The notes under the pieces were generated by a model. That model worked only from the letters and a program-made list of their open reading frames with translations. It did not search any database and was not told where the DNA came from. Below, in pieces: positions 1 to 10,063 of a stretch of DNA of 64,000 nucleotides. Positions within the stretch are counted from its first letter, which is position 1. Each line of letters starts with the position of its first letter. A program made the position numbers and the translations under genes. The DNA is taken from NCBI GenBank assembly GCA_016110215.1, contig JADWQD010000015.1:1-64000 (forward strand), written 5' to 3'. Origin of the DNA: Capronia americana (Eukaryota > Ascomycota > Eurotiomycetes > Chaetothyriales > Herpotrichiellaceae).

Positions 1-337
1 GAGGATATTATGCAGCCAAAAGGGTGAGTTTTGGTGTAAAAGTGGCTAGTGGCGGTGACTTTTGTCCGGGTACTGTATATTGACTCGGGCGGACGCATTC
101 TCCATCCTTTGGGTTGTGGGGGGGCTTTGCGGGGGGCGACGAATGGCGCCCGGATGCGCCAGCGATTGGTTTACTGTAGCATAGGCGACTTCCCTCCCCT
201 TCGGCACATGATGGCGGTACTGCATCGGCCATCGACCCTTTAACCCTCGTCTTTCGCATATCTTGCTCCCTCCATCTTTTCTTCCGTCGTCTCTGCACTC
301 CCGGAACCTCTCCACCCGAAATGCCAAACAGTGGGAA
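1..337. other. 5' flank of the Zn2Cys6 regulator
   Basis: No coding region can be supported here. From about 240 to 320 the + strand is rich in C and T, as is usual for filamentous fungal promoters and leaders just before a start codon. The stretch most likely holds the promoter and 5' UTR of the regulator that starts at 338. Confidence 0.4.
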
Positions 338-2920
338 ATGGAGCCCGCCGAGATTGACGATGCCTCGCAGCCGAACCAGCCGAAGCGGAAAAGACTCAAG
401 GTAGACAAAGCGTGCAACTCATGCCGTGGTCGGAAGGTATACGGCCCCCATATTCTCCAGGTGTTCGCTTGCTGACTCCAGGTTCGCTTCGTGGTAGATC
501 AAATGCGACGGAACAAGTCCAGGTGAGGCCGGCCCGTCATCGTTGGCCCTTGTCCAAGTTTTGCCCTGGTAACTCCGTTGTGAGAGGCTGGTTCTGTGAT
601 GCAATGCCTCGCTCAGACCACCCATACAATCCTCAATTGCGCGCTGCCTTCACGTTTGCTGTTAAAGTCGAAGATTAATGAATTGTTTCAAGTATGCGGC
701 CCTTGCCACAGGAAGTATGGGTCATCGGCCGAGTGCTCTTGGGAGACGGCTCGTGTCAATTCACGCCCTTCATTACAATATGTGCATCAACTTGAAGACC
801 GCATCCGGCAGATGGAGCGTCGATTCGCATCTCTTGCACCTGCGTCGGCATCAGACGCTCATCGTGGACCATTCAACGACCCCGTTGTTTCATCTCGGAA
901 CTTCGCCAACCCGCCTCCTTTGGATCGGGCACCGGGAATATCTCATCCGCCATCTCATACCCCACCGTCAAGCTACGCTCAGAGAGAATTGTCTGCTTCC
1001 TCTTTGCGCGTGGGCAGCACGCCCGCCTTCATTGAAGCCGCCGCTGAAGAGTCCCAGGATCAAGGGTACTATGGGAGTTCGAGTGCAGGCAGCTTCATTG
1101 AGCAAGTCCGAAAGGTAGTCGAACAAAAGACAGGCTCGCCCTCAAGTGCTCGACCACGGGCTACCATCCACGATCAGGACCGGTCACCTCTCATGGTTTC
1201 TAATGAAGACATTGATCAAGATGAACTTGATGCTGTTTTGCCCAGGCGGAAGAGAGCGGATGCCCTCATGGCAGAATATTGGAAATCTTTCCACGTACTC
1301 TACCCGATTCTGGATAGAGAAATGATTTGCACAGACTATGAGAGTTTGTGGAAGGAGGACGGTATCGTCTCTCACGAAAGATCCCTCCTATGTCTTCTCA
1401 ACATCGTGTTTGCACTTTCCGCCCAGCTGCTTCCCTCTGCCTCACCTCCAGAACGAGCAGCGGCAGCTACGGTCTTTCACGGAAGGGCCAAAAATCTCCT
1501 ACGCTTCGAAAACACCACTTCTGTTCGGTATGTTCAGATATATCTGCTTTTCGGCTTTTATCTTCAGAGCACGAATGACCCACATCCAGCCTGGACTTTT
1601 GTGGGCCTGGCTGTTCGGACAGCTCAGAGCTTGCAGCTTCACTTGAGTACCACAAGCGAGCGTATCTCCAATCCCCGCCACAAGTCTCTCCTGCAGCGAG
1701 TTTGGCATGGGTGTGTATTTCTGGACAGAAACCTAGCCATGACCTATGGTCGACCATGCATGATTTCTGGCAGGCTCTCCCATTGTGTGCCGTATCCCAG
1801 TCCTGTGGAAGGAGAAAGCCTGTCATCGGACAGTCATCTATCGAGCTACAACCGTCACCCTCAGAACATCTCTTTGACGGACTATTTTGTCAGCGCCTTG
1901 ACCCTTTACGACATACTTCTCGACATCTTGGTCAACTTTTACTCGCCCGACAGCCAACAACTTCGCTTGATCGACGATGTCTATGAATACTACTTCGAGT
2001 TATCAAAACGCCCAAGAGGTGGCTTCACCATCTTGGAGATTGATCGACGTCTATACCAGTGGAAGAAAAAGCTTCCCAGCCATCTACACTTTGCCACTTA
2101 CGATGAGAGCGATGAGGCTGTTACCGTCACCTCGCGTCAAGCAGTGGTACTGCGTCAAAAGTGAGTCTTATCTTCTCATCCTCAACCAAGGATGTGTTCT
2201 AATCGAGCTGTCTGCGTTAGTTATCTCCATGTCCGCCTTCTCTCCTTACGTCCTGTTCTTGCAGGTTTCATCGCTCTGGATACGTCAGACAGGGAGATAG
2301 ATCCTTTGTTGCAGAATTTTCTGTCTCGTCGAGTGATTTTTCAGTGCTCTGTTGTGTGCTTAAGGGTTGCATGCGAAGCAATCAATACCGTGGCGAAAAG
2401 GCGGAGGAATGATCCCGGTGCCATGGTCAACTTAGCACCCTGGTGGCACAATGTCCACTTCCTCTGCTCGGCAGCAACAGTTCTCATCGCCGCGCGCCTA
2501 AGCGACATTCTGCTATCGGAAGTGCCGGAATCAGTGATCTTTGCCCACTGGCGACAAGCGATTGAAGCGCTGGAACATTACAGTGTCTATGGGTCGTCGG
2601 TCAAACGCTTGATAACCACTCTCCGCGTTCTCTTCGATGCGGTGCAACGGCAACCCTCACGTTTCCGCTTTAACCCACATACGGAACCCGTGCTTGTCCA
2701 GCCCCAAAAGAGTGCTCCCGTCGAAACGGCAGCAACGCCGACTCAGGAAGAGTACGGCGAACGTGGCTACGTTGTGTCAGAGTCATCGCGTCCGGTGACC
2801 ATTGAAAGAGAATACCCAGAAGCAGAACTTGTCCTCGGACCGAACGACTTCCAAGAGGGGAACAACCTTGCTTTCGACTGGAATGATCTATCGTGGCTCA
2901 CCACAATCAATTCTTTCTGA
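338..2920 (+). CDS. Zn2Cys6 transcription factor with fungal_trans domain
   Basis: A nuclear regulator of the Gal4-type zinc binuclear cluster family. Proposed exons: 338-436, 498-522, 693-2160, 2221-2920 (763 aa). A basic stretch PKRKRLK (likely NLS) comes just before the cluster. The six cysteines are assembled from three exons: ACNSCRGRK, then IKCDGTSP, then VCGPCHRKYGSSAEC. The middle exon is only 25 nt. A short coiled-coil-like segment follows (YVHQLEDRIRQMERRF), then the middle homology region around residues 230-480, and the typical helix NYLHVRLLSLRPVL spans the last intron. The start at 338 was chosen because it is the ATG in frame with the cluster. Known for the family: such proteins bind CGG half-sites and often control adjacent catabolic genes. 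That it controls the block up to 14.8 kb is inference. Exon 2 and 3 limits rest on motif continuity. Confidence 0.88.
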
Positions 2921-3109
2921 AATGTAATGACACTACAAATTGTCGTCGATTTACTCAGGGGTTTCGACAACCCGCCAGCGAAACCACTTCAGAATTATCT
3001 GTTCGTATATTCTAGATACATTCCTCGGCCGTTTTCCACGCCAAAATCCGAGTAGTCCGCGCGGGGCCGATCAAGAATGGCTAGCATCTCGGGAGCCCAT
3101 GAACCGAGA

Positions 3110-3151
3110 ATGGGGAACGACGGAGACCTTTTCATGGGGAACGACGGAGAC
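3110..3151. repeat. Two-copy direct repeat, 18 bp, period 24
   Basis: ATGGGGAACGACGGAGAC occurs at 3110-3127 and again, without mismatch, at 3134-3151. It lies 335 bp before the permease ATG and could be a duplicated control element or simple replication slippage. Confidence 0.8.
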
Positions 3152-3185
3152 AATTACAAGGCTCCGTTCGGAACGATGCCTCCGA

Positions 3186-3203
3186 CCGGAGCTCACTCTC
3201 CGG
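3186..3203. promoter_or_regulatory. Candidate zinc-cluster operator, CGG-N10-CCG
   Basis: A perfect inverted repeat CCGGAG-N6-CTCCGG occupies 3186-3203 and contains CGG-N10-CCG (3187-3202). This is the site geometry bound by Put3-type Zn2Cys6 dimers. It lies about 280 bp upstream of the permease start and downstream of a Zn2Cys6 gene. Binding by that protein is inference only. Confidence 0.4.
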
Positions 3204-3485
3204 CTCAAACCTTGAGCAGAGCCCGTTCCTCTGTACCCGCGCTGCTGGAAAACCGGGGCTACACTCGATATCTTTTGCTGTTGTTTTCGACCTTATCGAA
3301 CCGCTGTCGGTCAACGCTTCCCCACGATGTGTCGGGCTCCGGGATTGCAGCCATTGCAGAAGCTCGTTTCTCCACATTTCTAACTGGAATGAAGCAGTAT
3401 TTAATACGCTCGTCGGCGCTCTCTGACCCCCACAGTACTTCATTGTGTTCCATCACTTGCCTCTTTACCTACGCAGTCATTCAAG

Positions 3486-5231
3486 ATGGACAAGCAGGAG
3501 ATAATTATGCTCGAGCAGTGCGAATCTGTCCGGCCGGCCATGGACAAGTTGGCGGAACTCGGTGGCGAAGGGACTCACCACGAGCATACAACTGCAGAGG
3601 AGCGCAAGTTGGTGTGGAAGATGGATCTGTTGATCCTGCCCTTGTTGTCTGGCAGTATTCTTTTTGCGTACTTGGTACGTTCCTGGATCTCCTCCCAGCA
3701 CACTATGTGGATTCTAACGAGTGCATACAGGACCGTGGCCAGATTGGAAATGCCCGCATCATGGGACTCGAGGAGGACATTGGCGTAACTGACAAGCAGT
3801 TTTATAACTGTCTCATGCTGTTCTGTATGACACCCCTTTCACTTATTCGACGAATGCTGACGACCACGTAGTTGCGGGCTATATGCTGGTGGAACTGGCT
3901 GGGGGCATGTTGCTTCGCGTGTGCCATCCTCGCTGGGTCCTCGGCGGGTCATGCCTCTGCTTCGGCCTTTTCGCCACCTGTATGGCCGCTGTCAAGGGTT
4001 ACGCGCCATTGATGGTCCTTCGTCTCTTGCTAGGTATTGCCGAAGGGACGGGTTACGGTGTATATCTCTACGCGAGCATGTGGTATAATCCATATGAGCT
4101 GTCCAAACGAGTCGGTGAGTTTGCCATCCGAGAGAATACCACTTAGGTACGTCATCTACCTACCAAGAGCTGACACCGCGTCCACGACCATTTAGCTACA
4201 ATATACGGCATGAGTCCTATTGCAGGAGCCGTCAGTGGTATTATCGCGTACGCTGTCAACAAAGACCTCGACAATGTCAGCGGTTATCACGCCTGGCAGT
4301 GGCTCTTTATCATCGAAGGCGGTCTTACCATGTTCTTCGGACTGTTGATCATGATATTCCTCCCCGGCTTACCGGACACAACGGCCAAGAACGGACATTT
4401 CTTGTTCCGAAATGTCCAGGAGCGTGCAATAATCGCCCGTCGCTCGAGATCAGGTTTGTTTTTGCAGCCCGCACAGAGTGCAATACAATTTTGACTGACT
4501 TGACCAAAGCACACAACGATGAGGGCTCCAAGCTTCGTTACCACCAATTGTGGATCGCTGTCAAGGACATCAAAGTTTGGCTGTCAGCACTCGTGATGGG
4601 CAGCTGGGGAGTATGCATCGGGGCATTCGGCGTCTTCCTTCCCACCTTCATCAAAGAATTCGGATTCGCGCCCTTGACCACCCAACTCTATTCGATGATA
4701 CCATATGCCTTTGGCTTTGTCTCGCTCTGTGCCATTAGCTGGGTGTCGGACCGTCTCAAGCACAAGACCTTTATTATACTCGGATGCTATCTTACCACGA
4801 TCGTCGGCTTCATCATCCTCCTCACAACCACCAATCGAGTTGCGTTGGTCGCAGGGCTCTGCATCGTGCTGATCGGAGTCTATCCCGGCGTTGTTATCAC
4901 CGTCGCATACACTATCAGTATACACGGTGGCTTCCTGAAGCGGGCATTGGTCATTTGGATCAGCCAGGTCTTTATTCAAGGCTACAGCATGGTCGCAACT
5001 CAGGTCTACGACACGCCACCCCGGTTTTACAAAGGGCACGGCGTCGGGCTGGCCCTGTGTGCTCTTGCAATTATCAGTCTTGTCCTCCTTTGGCTAATCA
5101 TGGCCAAAGCGAACCGGGATCGCGAGCGGAGGGCCCGAGAGTTTGAAGCTCGCGGGGAAATCGATCCACAGATGGAACAGTCGTTCGAGGATCTTTGCGA
5201 CTTCCATCCCGCGTGGCGGTACGCCCTTTGA
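3486..5231 (+). CDS. Dal5/ACS-family anion permease (MFS)
   Basis: A plasma-membrane MFS carrier of the anion:cation symporter (allantoate permease) type, which typically imports carboxylate anions. Proposed exons: 3486-3674, 3731-3824, 3872-4114, 4196-4453, 4510-5231 (501 aa). Family marks are the opening loop WKMDLLILPLL, the segment LDRGQIGNARIMGL after TM1 (created by splicing the first intron), GYMLVELAGGMLLRV, the motif LRLLLGIAEG, YHAWQWLFIIEGGLT before the central loop, and the TM7 entry VKDIKVWLSALVMG. Every junction restores both the frame and the family consensus. It follows the Zn2Cys6 gene on the same strand, so it may be a target. The substrate cannot be read from the sequence. 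Confidence 0.9.
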
Positions 5232-5649
5232 GGGGGAACAATGACTGCAAAGGAATGGGCAGTATTGTTGAGGGATAGGAACGATGACTAGGTAGATCAA
5301 ACTTGCACTTTTGTGGTACTCATCCGCCTAAAGCGAATGTCTAAGCTGTGCTTGAGATTCCTTCCAGAAACCTGCCTGTCTCCAGCTCTGCTTTTCCGAA
5401 TTCTCATTTTTTCGCTTTCCAACTGTCCAAAATCAACTTGCCGCGACTTCTTGATCACCCTTACCAGAGATGAACGGAAGACCGGCAGGAAGAACTCGAT
5501 CTTATAGGGGGCACTGCAGTATAGGCTCATATCATTGGGGCTCACCATACTGGCGAGGGAGGCTCCTAACAAGGATAAAAGCATTGGACTTCCCCCATTT
5601 TCTCTAGCTTGATCAATATTATCGTCGCTCAGTCGTCTCGCTTGTGCTT
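5232..5649. other. Convergent 3' intergenic region
   Basis: Lies between the 3' ends of the permease (+) and the aldehyde dehydrogenase (-). No coding or structural feature could be supported. Confidence 0.4.
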
Positions 5650-7128
5650 TCAATGGGGGCAAAAATTGACAGACTTGGTCTGCGTGAAGGCCATCAACTC
5701 TTCAATCGATTCCTCCCTCCCGGCCCCTGATTCTTTGAAGCCTCCGAACGGGACGCCCAGGTAGTGTCGCCCGACCTGGTTTACCCAGACAAAGCCGGCG
5801 TCGATTCTGGGCACCATCTGGATTGCCTTGTTCACGCTTTCGGTGTAGATGGCGGCGGTCAAGCCGTAGGGGACCGAGTTGACCTGTCGGATGAGCTCGT
5901 CCTCATCTTCCCACCTGAACACGCTCATGACGGGCCCGAATATCTCCTCCCGTGCAATGGCCATATGAGGCTGCACCTCGCCGAATATGGTCGGCTCGAT
6001 GAAGTAGCCACCTTCAATGCCAGCAACTCCAGTCGGCGCTTTCCCGCCTATCAGCAGTTCTGCCCCTTCTTGCTTCGCCTTTTCGATATAAGACATGACT
6101 CGGTCGTACGCGACCTTGTTAATGACCGAGCCCATTGTGGTCGATAGTAACGTGGGAGGCCCAGGGACATAGTTAGCTTTAACCAGTGCACAAACCTCCG
6201 GGAGCACCTTGTCGTAGATGGCCTCGTGGAGAAACACTCGCGACATTGACCCACAGGACTGGCCGGCCCAAGTCCAATTCATGCCTCGTGTCACCCCTGC
6301 GATCAACTTCTCAATATTGGCGTCTGGAAACGCGAGCAGGGCGTTTTTCCCTCCCAACTCGAAATGGGTAGGTTTCAATGTGTCGGCGGCAGCACGCTGG
6401 ATGGCCTTGCCTGTTGGCACGCTACCGATCAGGGTCACTTTTTTGACCAGCGGATGTGTCGAAAGTGCTTTCCCACACTCGACTCCGCCCGGGAGGACGT
6501 TGACGACGCCGGGAGGAAACACGTCGCTCAGTATCTCTGCTAGTTTCAGGGCCGACAAAGGCGCCTGGTCCGGTGGCTTGATGATGACCGTGTTGCCTGC
6601 GGCGAGAGGTGCGGCGATCTTCGAGGCCGAGAACATCAACGGATGGTTGTAAGCCACGATCCGGCCAATTACCCCCAGCGGCTCTCGCAGCGTCATGTGC
6701 AGTGCTCCGTCGGCCAAGGCGATTGTGTCGCCTTTGATCTGGTACGTGAGCCCGGCGAAGTAGTCCAGGTGATCTGCGGCCACGCCGGCATCCATCAGCA
6801 TCTCGGCGACGGGATTGCCCGTGTTGACAGAGTCCACGAGGGCCATTTCCTTTTCATACCTCCGCAGGACCTCTGATGCTTTGCGCAGGTGAGCCGCTCG
6901 CTGGGCGGGAGACGTCGTGCGCCATTTCAGAAACGCCTCATGGGCCGCCTCGACTGCGGCATTCACATCGCCGGCGCCAGCCTGTGCGATGCGATCGATA
7001 CATGAGCCATCGCCTGGATTGTAAGTCTCCTTGTATTCGTTCTTCAACGGAGTATGCCATTCGCCGTTGTAGAAAAGGTCCTTGTGGGTCGGCAGGGAGT
7101 CCTTGATCTCCGGTAACTGGCTGGCCAT
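5650..7128 (-). CDS. Aldehyde dehydrogenase (NAD(P)+-dependent)
   Basis: Single-exon gene, 492 aa from the ATG at 7128, reading MASQLPEIKDS. The frame stays open a further eight codons upstream but without another ATG. It is full length for the ALDH superfamily. Visible marks: the Rossmann-region signature YNHPLMFSASKIAAPLAAGN, IKPPDQAPLSA, the cofactor-binding LIGSVPTGKA, the active-site Glu in FELGGKNA (about Glu257), the catalytic Cys in AGQSCGSMSR (about Cys292), and the C-terminal PYGLTAAIYT and PFGGFKESGAGRE. The subfamily resembles betaine-aldehyde/4-aminobutyraldehyde dehydrogenases, but the natural aldehyde is unknown. In the cluster model it would oxidise an aldehyde released by the ThDP enzyme or the monooxygenase; this is inference. 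Confidence 0.95.
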   Translation of the reverse strand: MASQLPEIKDSLPTHKDLFYNGEWHTPLKNEYKETYNPGDGSCIDRIAQAGAGDVNAAVEAAHEAFLKWRTTSPAQRAAHLRKASEVLRRYEKEMALVDSVNTGNPVAEMLMDAGVAADHLDYFAGLTYQIKGDTIALADGALHMTLREPLGVIGRIVAYNHPLMFSASKIAAPLAAGNTVIIKPPDQAPLSALKLAEILSDVFPPGVVNVLPGGVECGKALSTHPLVKKVTLIGSVPTGKAIQRAAADTLKPTHFELGGKNALLAFPDANIEKLIAGVTRGMNWTWAGQSCGSMSRVFLHEAIYDKVLPEVCALVKANYVPGPPTLLSTTMGSVINKVAYDRVMSYIEKAKQEGAELLIGGKAPTGVAGIEGGYFIEPTIFGEVQPHMAIAREEIFGPVMSVFRWEDEDELIRQVNSVPYGLTAAIYTESVNKAIQMVPRIDAGFVWVNQVGRHYLGVPFGGFKESGAGREESIEELMAFTQTKSVNFCPH

Positions 7129-7906
7129 GTTGGAAAATCCTCTGCGCAACAAGTCGCCTCCAGGATTCCTTGCCTGCTCCTTATTAATTCGTATTTGAAT
7201 TCCTTTCCTGCTTTTATTGGTTCGTGTTTGAGCAAACTTTCGGTTTCAAGTCGGGCGGTAAATCAATCCTCACTCTGTTGACCGGACACACTCTTCCGAG
7301 CTTTGTGACCGTCTTTGCCCGGAAGGCTTCGGGGAAAGTGACAACACGCGGCAAAGGGGGTTTTCGTTTTCGGGGTTTCGGTCCGGGGTCAAAGGCATAT
7401 CATTGCATTTGCCTTGGAGACCCGAGCCATGTGGTGAAATGAGGGATAGATTCGAAGGAGCAAGGAACCGAGATCTCGAGGTGGTAACTCAACTTCCAGA
7501 ACTTGACCTTTTGTGGTTGTAGCGGCGCAAGAGATTGATTGCCACAAGAGGGAGAGACTGGCCGCTACAGGATACTGTAGGCACCGGTAACTGAGTGTGT
7601 ACGGAGCTGGGAGTAGAGTACTAGACTAGGCAGACCGCACTTTGAGCGGATGGTAGATTACACCCTGCAATGTGATCTATGATATGACTTGCTCAGTCTC
7701 TTCATGAGGAGACAAAGGTTTGATCAAGACTGGCTGACCGACTTTCTTCGTTTCAAACGGTATTCCTAAACAATGTCTCAACAGCGACCCAAAAAGCGCA
7801 CTCCCAGACTCAAATGAAAATTGATCTGGAACATCTGAACTGATCTTTCTGAGGACAAGTCGTTGCGTATCTCCGTGGATGTCGACAGAAGTGCCCGGTG
7901 ACATAT
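7129..7906. other. Intergenic: ALDH promoter and MFS 3' flank
   Basis: Nothing coding could be supported. It should hold the promoter of the aldehyde dehydrogenase (which starts at 7128 and reads leftwards) and the 3' end of the sugar carrier. The GC-rich part 7320-7390 has several CGG triplets but no clean dyad. Confidence 0.4.
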
Positions 7907-9448
7907 CTACGCGTATTCGACAAATTCTTCTTCTTCCCTCGCCGTGTTTCCTACTTCTCCATTGTTGTCTTTCTTCGCGGCCTTGGTCTTGGCCTCTGTT
8001 GGTACCATCAAGTCGCGTAGAGCCGCTCCGCCGCCATGTCGCCCAGCAAAGTAGAAGTCGATTTCCTCCAAGGTCTTCCCTTTTGTTTCCGGGAAGGTCA
8101 AATAGACAGTGGCTGCGATGAGGGCATTCAGAACTGCCAAGATGACGTAGAACCTGTAATGGATGTTCTTGATGGCGGTTGGAGTGATTTCGACAATCAT
8201 GAATTGGAACAGCCAGTAGAAGCAATTGCCCAAAGCTAGCCCCTTTTCTCGGATCTGTAGGGGCAAAATCTCGGCAGGGTATGCCCAGGAGGCGGTGAAC
8301 CAGGTCATGCTGTTCACCGCAAAGTAGAAGAAGATCATGGAGATGGCGGCGATGCCATATTGCTGAGCATGCTCCGCGTCGCCTTGCCCTTTGGCCAGAA
8401 GCACAGCAATGATTATCATTATGGCGGTCTGTATCGCTGCACCAACCCACAAGAATGGTCGCCGGCCGACTTTGTCGATTAACAGCATGGGGAAGATCCC
8501 GGCGACGATCGATGTTACCGATGTCAACCCTGCAACCCAGAGTGCAGTGTGGTGGCTTGCTCCGATGAATGCGATCAGCAATGTCGGCATGTAGTAAGTC
8601 ACCGAATTGATGCCGTTGAGTTGGTGCCCAATCATGGTTCCAACCGCCAGGCAGAGCCGTGTGAAATTTGCCGTTGGGCCGTTCGTGAACATCTGGCGAT
8701 ATTGGCTCGTGTGTCCCGTCTTTTCCAGCTCGGCCGTTTGGTCGATCTCAGCCAGCCGCTGATCGACGTTGGCCGTCCCAAGCTGCTCCAGAGCGTCTCG
8801 TGCTTCACTGCGACGGCCTTGCTTCACCAGCCATCGAGGGGACTCGGGGCAGAATGGGATGATGGAGCATGCAATGAGGATGAAGACCAGTTGGAATCCC
8901 AAGGGAAATGCAAAAGTGACTCTGTTGGTGTGGCCCGACAGGCCGAAGTTGATCCACTGAGCAAGGAGGAGTCCCAAGCCTGCACCAGCGAGAACTTGAA
9001 GGGTCAAGAACCGGCCTCGAGCGACACCACTGACAACCTCGGCCTGATATAGTCCCACGGTCGAGGTCAGTGTACCGACGCCCACACCAGACATGACGCG
9101 GCCAGCGATAAGAGGACCCAAAGAAGTGGCTGCGCATTGAACCACGGCTCCAATGCTCGCGAACCCCATACCACCCAGAATGGTCCTTTTGCGACCGAGC
9201 ATGGAACCGAAGAAGAATGCGAAGACGGCTCCCATTGCGCCGCCTATGTTGTACATTGCACTGATGGTTCCGAGAAGGCTAGCTTTGGGATGGTGGAAGG
9301 TTTCCAAAAACCACGGGGCGACCAACACGCCTGCGAAGACACCGTTGTCGTATGCGAAGAGCGTGAAGCCGCATGCTGAGCCAAGGGTAATCAGTGCCGT
9401 CAAAGGCTTTCCTGTCACCTTCAAAACAGGCATGTTGTAACGTTTCAT
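7907..9448 (-). CDS. Sugar-type MFS transporter
   Basis: Single-exon gene, 513 aa, for a 12-TM plasma-membrane carrier of the sugar porter family. Visible marks: GSACGFTLFAYDNGVFAGVL in TM1, the loop GSMLGRKRTILGG, AGRVMSGVGVG, the signature PESPRWLVKQGR before the central loop, QLNGINSVTYYMP in TM7, DKVGRRPFLWVG, and PETKGKTLEEIDFYF at the end of TM12. The start is the ATG at 9448; another lies six codons inside. It is transcribed away from the ThDP enzyme and shares its 615 bp promoter, suggesting co-regulation. Sugar-porter members in catabolic clusters also move quinate, polyols or other small hydroxylated compounds, so hexose transport should not be assumed. Confidence 0.95.
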   Translation of the reverse strand: MKRYNMPVLKVTGKPLTALITLGSACGFTLFAYDNGVFAGVLVAPWFLETFHHPKASLLGTISAMYNIGGAMGAVFAFFFGSMLGRKRTILGGMGFASIGAVVQCAATSLGPLIAGRVMSGVGVGTLTSTVGLYQAEVVSGVARGRFLTLQVLAGAGLGLLLAQWINFGLSGHTNRVTFAFPLGFQLVFILIACSIIPFCPESPRWLVKQGRRSEARDALEQLGTANVDQRLAEIDQTAELEKTGHTSQYRQMFTNGPTANFTRLCLAVGTMIGHQLNGINSVTYYMPTLLIAFIGASHHTALWVAGLTSVTSIVAGIFPMLLIDKVGRRPFLWVGAAIQTAIMIIIAVLLAKGQGDAEHAQQYGIAAISMIFFYFAVNSMTWFTASWAYPAEILPLQIREKGLALGNCFYWLFQFMIVEITPTAIKNIHYRFYVILAVLNALIAATVYLTFPETKGKTLEEIDFYFAGRHGGGAALRDLMVPTEAKTKAAKKDNNGEVGNTAREEEEFVEYA

Positions 9449-10063
9449 CGTCTCAGAGACTCAGGGGGGATAAAGAAGAAGTAATCATACCTTGTTATGG
9501 GATCGAGTAGCGGGCATTTGTACAAGTGCTTCCAACAACCTTTGGTATAGGATACCGCATCCGAGAACCTGGGGCCCCGGAGGCGTCACCGAATACGAGT
9601 ATGGACACCCTCCGCGTTTGCGGGGGCGTTTCTCCTATCGCCTTGCATTCCGTTCTTGTCGGATATAGAGTCGAGGGCATCATTGTATAACCTGGGGCCC
9701 CGCAAGCATCGCCGAGTCGAGAATGGATCCCCTCCGCGTGTTCGGGGATGTTTGGCCCATCGCCATGCGCTCCGCTCTTGTCGGATACAAGATTCCGGCG
9801 CTTTGCCAATCGACACCTTTCCATAGGTCTCTGTGGTGCCATAACGGCTGTTCCGGTGAGTCTGGTGGCAGCCTTCGAAATTCTGCGACGTCTGAATGTC
9901 CTAATATTCCTTCCCTGCCAAGGTCCGTCATGTTTACCAGTCCTGCTTAAGAAAAACACATTCACGCGTTCTGATGCTTCGTTGTACACCCACAGCGAAG
10001 AACCGCTGAGTATATTTACAACCGATTGGGTATCTTTGACCCGAACAAGGCACATCAACTCCC
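9449..10063. promoter_or_regulatory. Bidirectional promoter, sugar MFS / ThDP enzyme
   Basis: A 615 bp divergent intergenic region. Its centre holds a diverged tandem duplication (9566-9811) with a CCG-N6-CGG everted repeat in each copy (9612-9623 and 9734-9745). Such everted CGG half-sites are a known binding geometry for Zn2Cys6 proteins. No coding gene could be supported inside it. Confidence 0.5.
9566..9811. repeat. Diverged tandem duplication, ~123 bp unit x2
   Basis: Copy 1 begins at 9566 and copy 2 at 9689, both with AACCTGGGGCCCCG. Shared blocks follow in the same order: ATGGA, CCCTCCGCGT, CGGGG, ATCGCC, TTCCG/CTCCG and CTTGTCGGATA. By eye the copies agree at roughly three quarters of positions over the first 100 bp, then diverge. 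The 123 bp period is a multiple of three, which explains a long but probably meaningless open frame on the minus strand. Confidence 0.8.

Larger units (their letters stand above)
2921..3485. other. Intergenic promoter region between regulator and permease
   Basis: No gene seen. It holds a short direct repeat (3110-3151) and a CGG-N10-CCG palindrome (3187-3202), listed separately, and ends in the leader of the permease gene. Confidence 0.5.

Noticed and set aside
9608..9750. Two GC-rich palindromic words resembling a type I-E CRISPR repeat
   Set aside because: Only two imperfect copies 122 bp apart within a diverged duplication, no regular spacers and no cas genes, in a eukaryotic genome.
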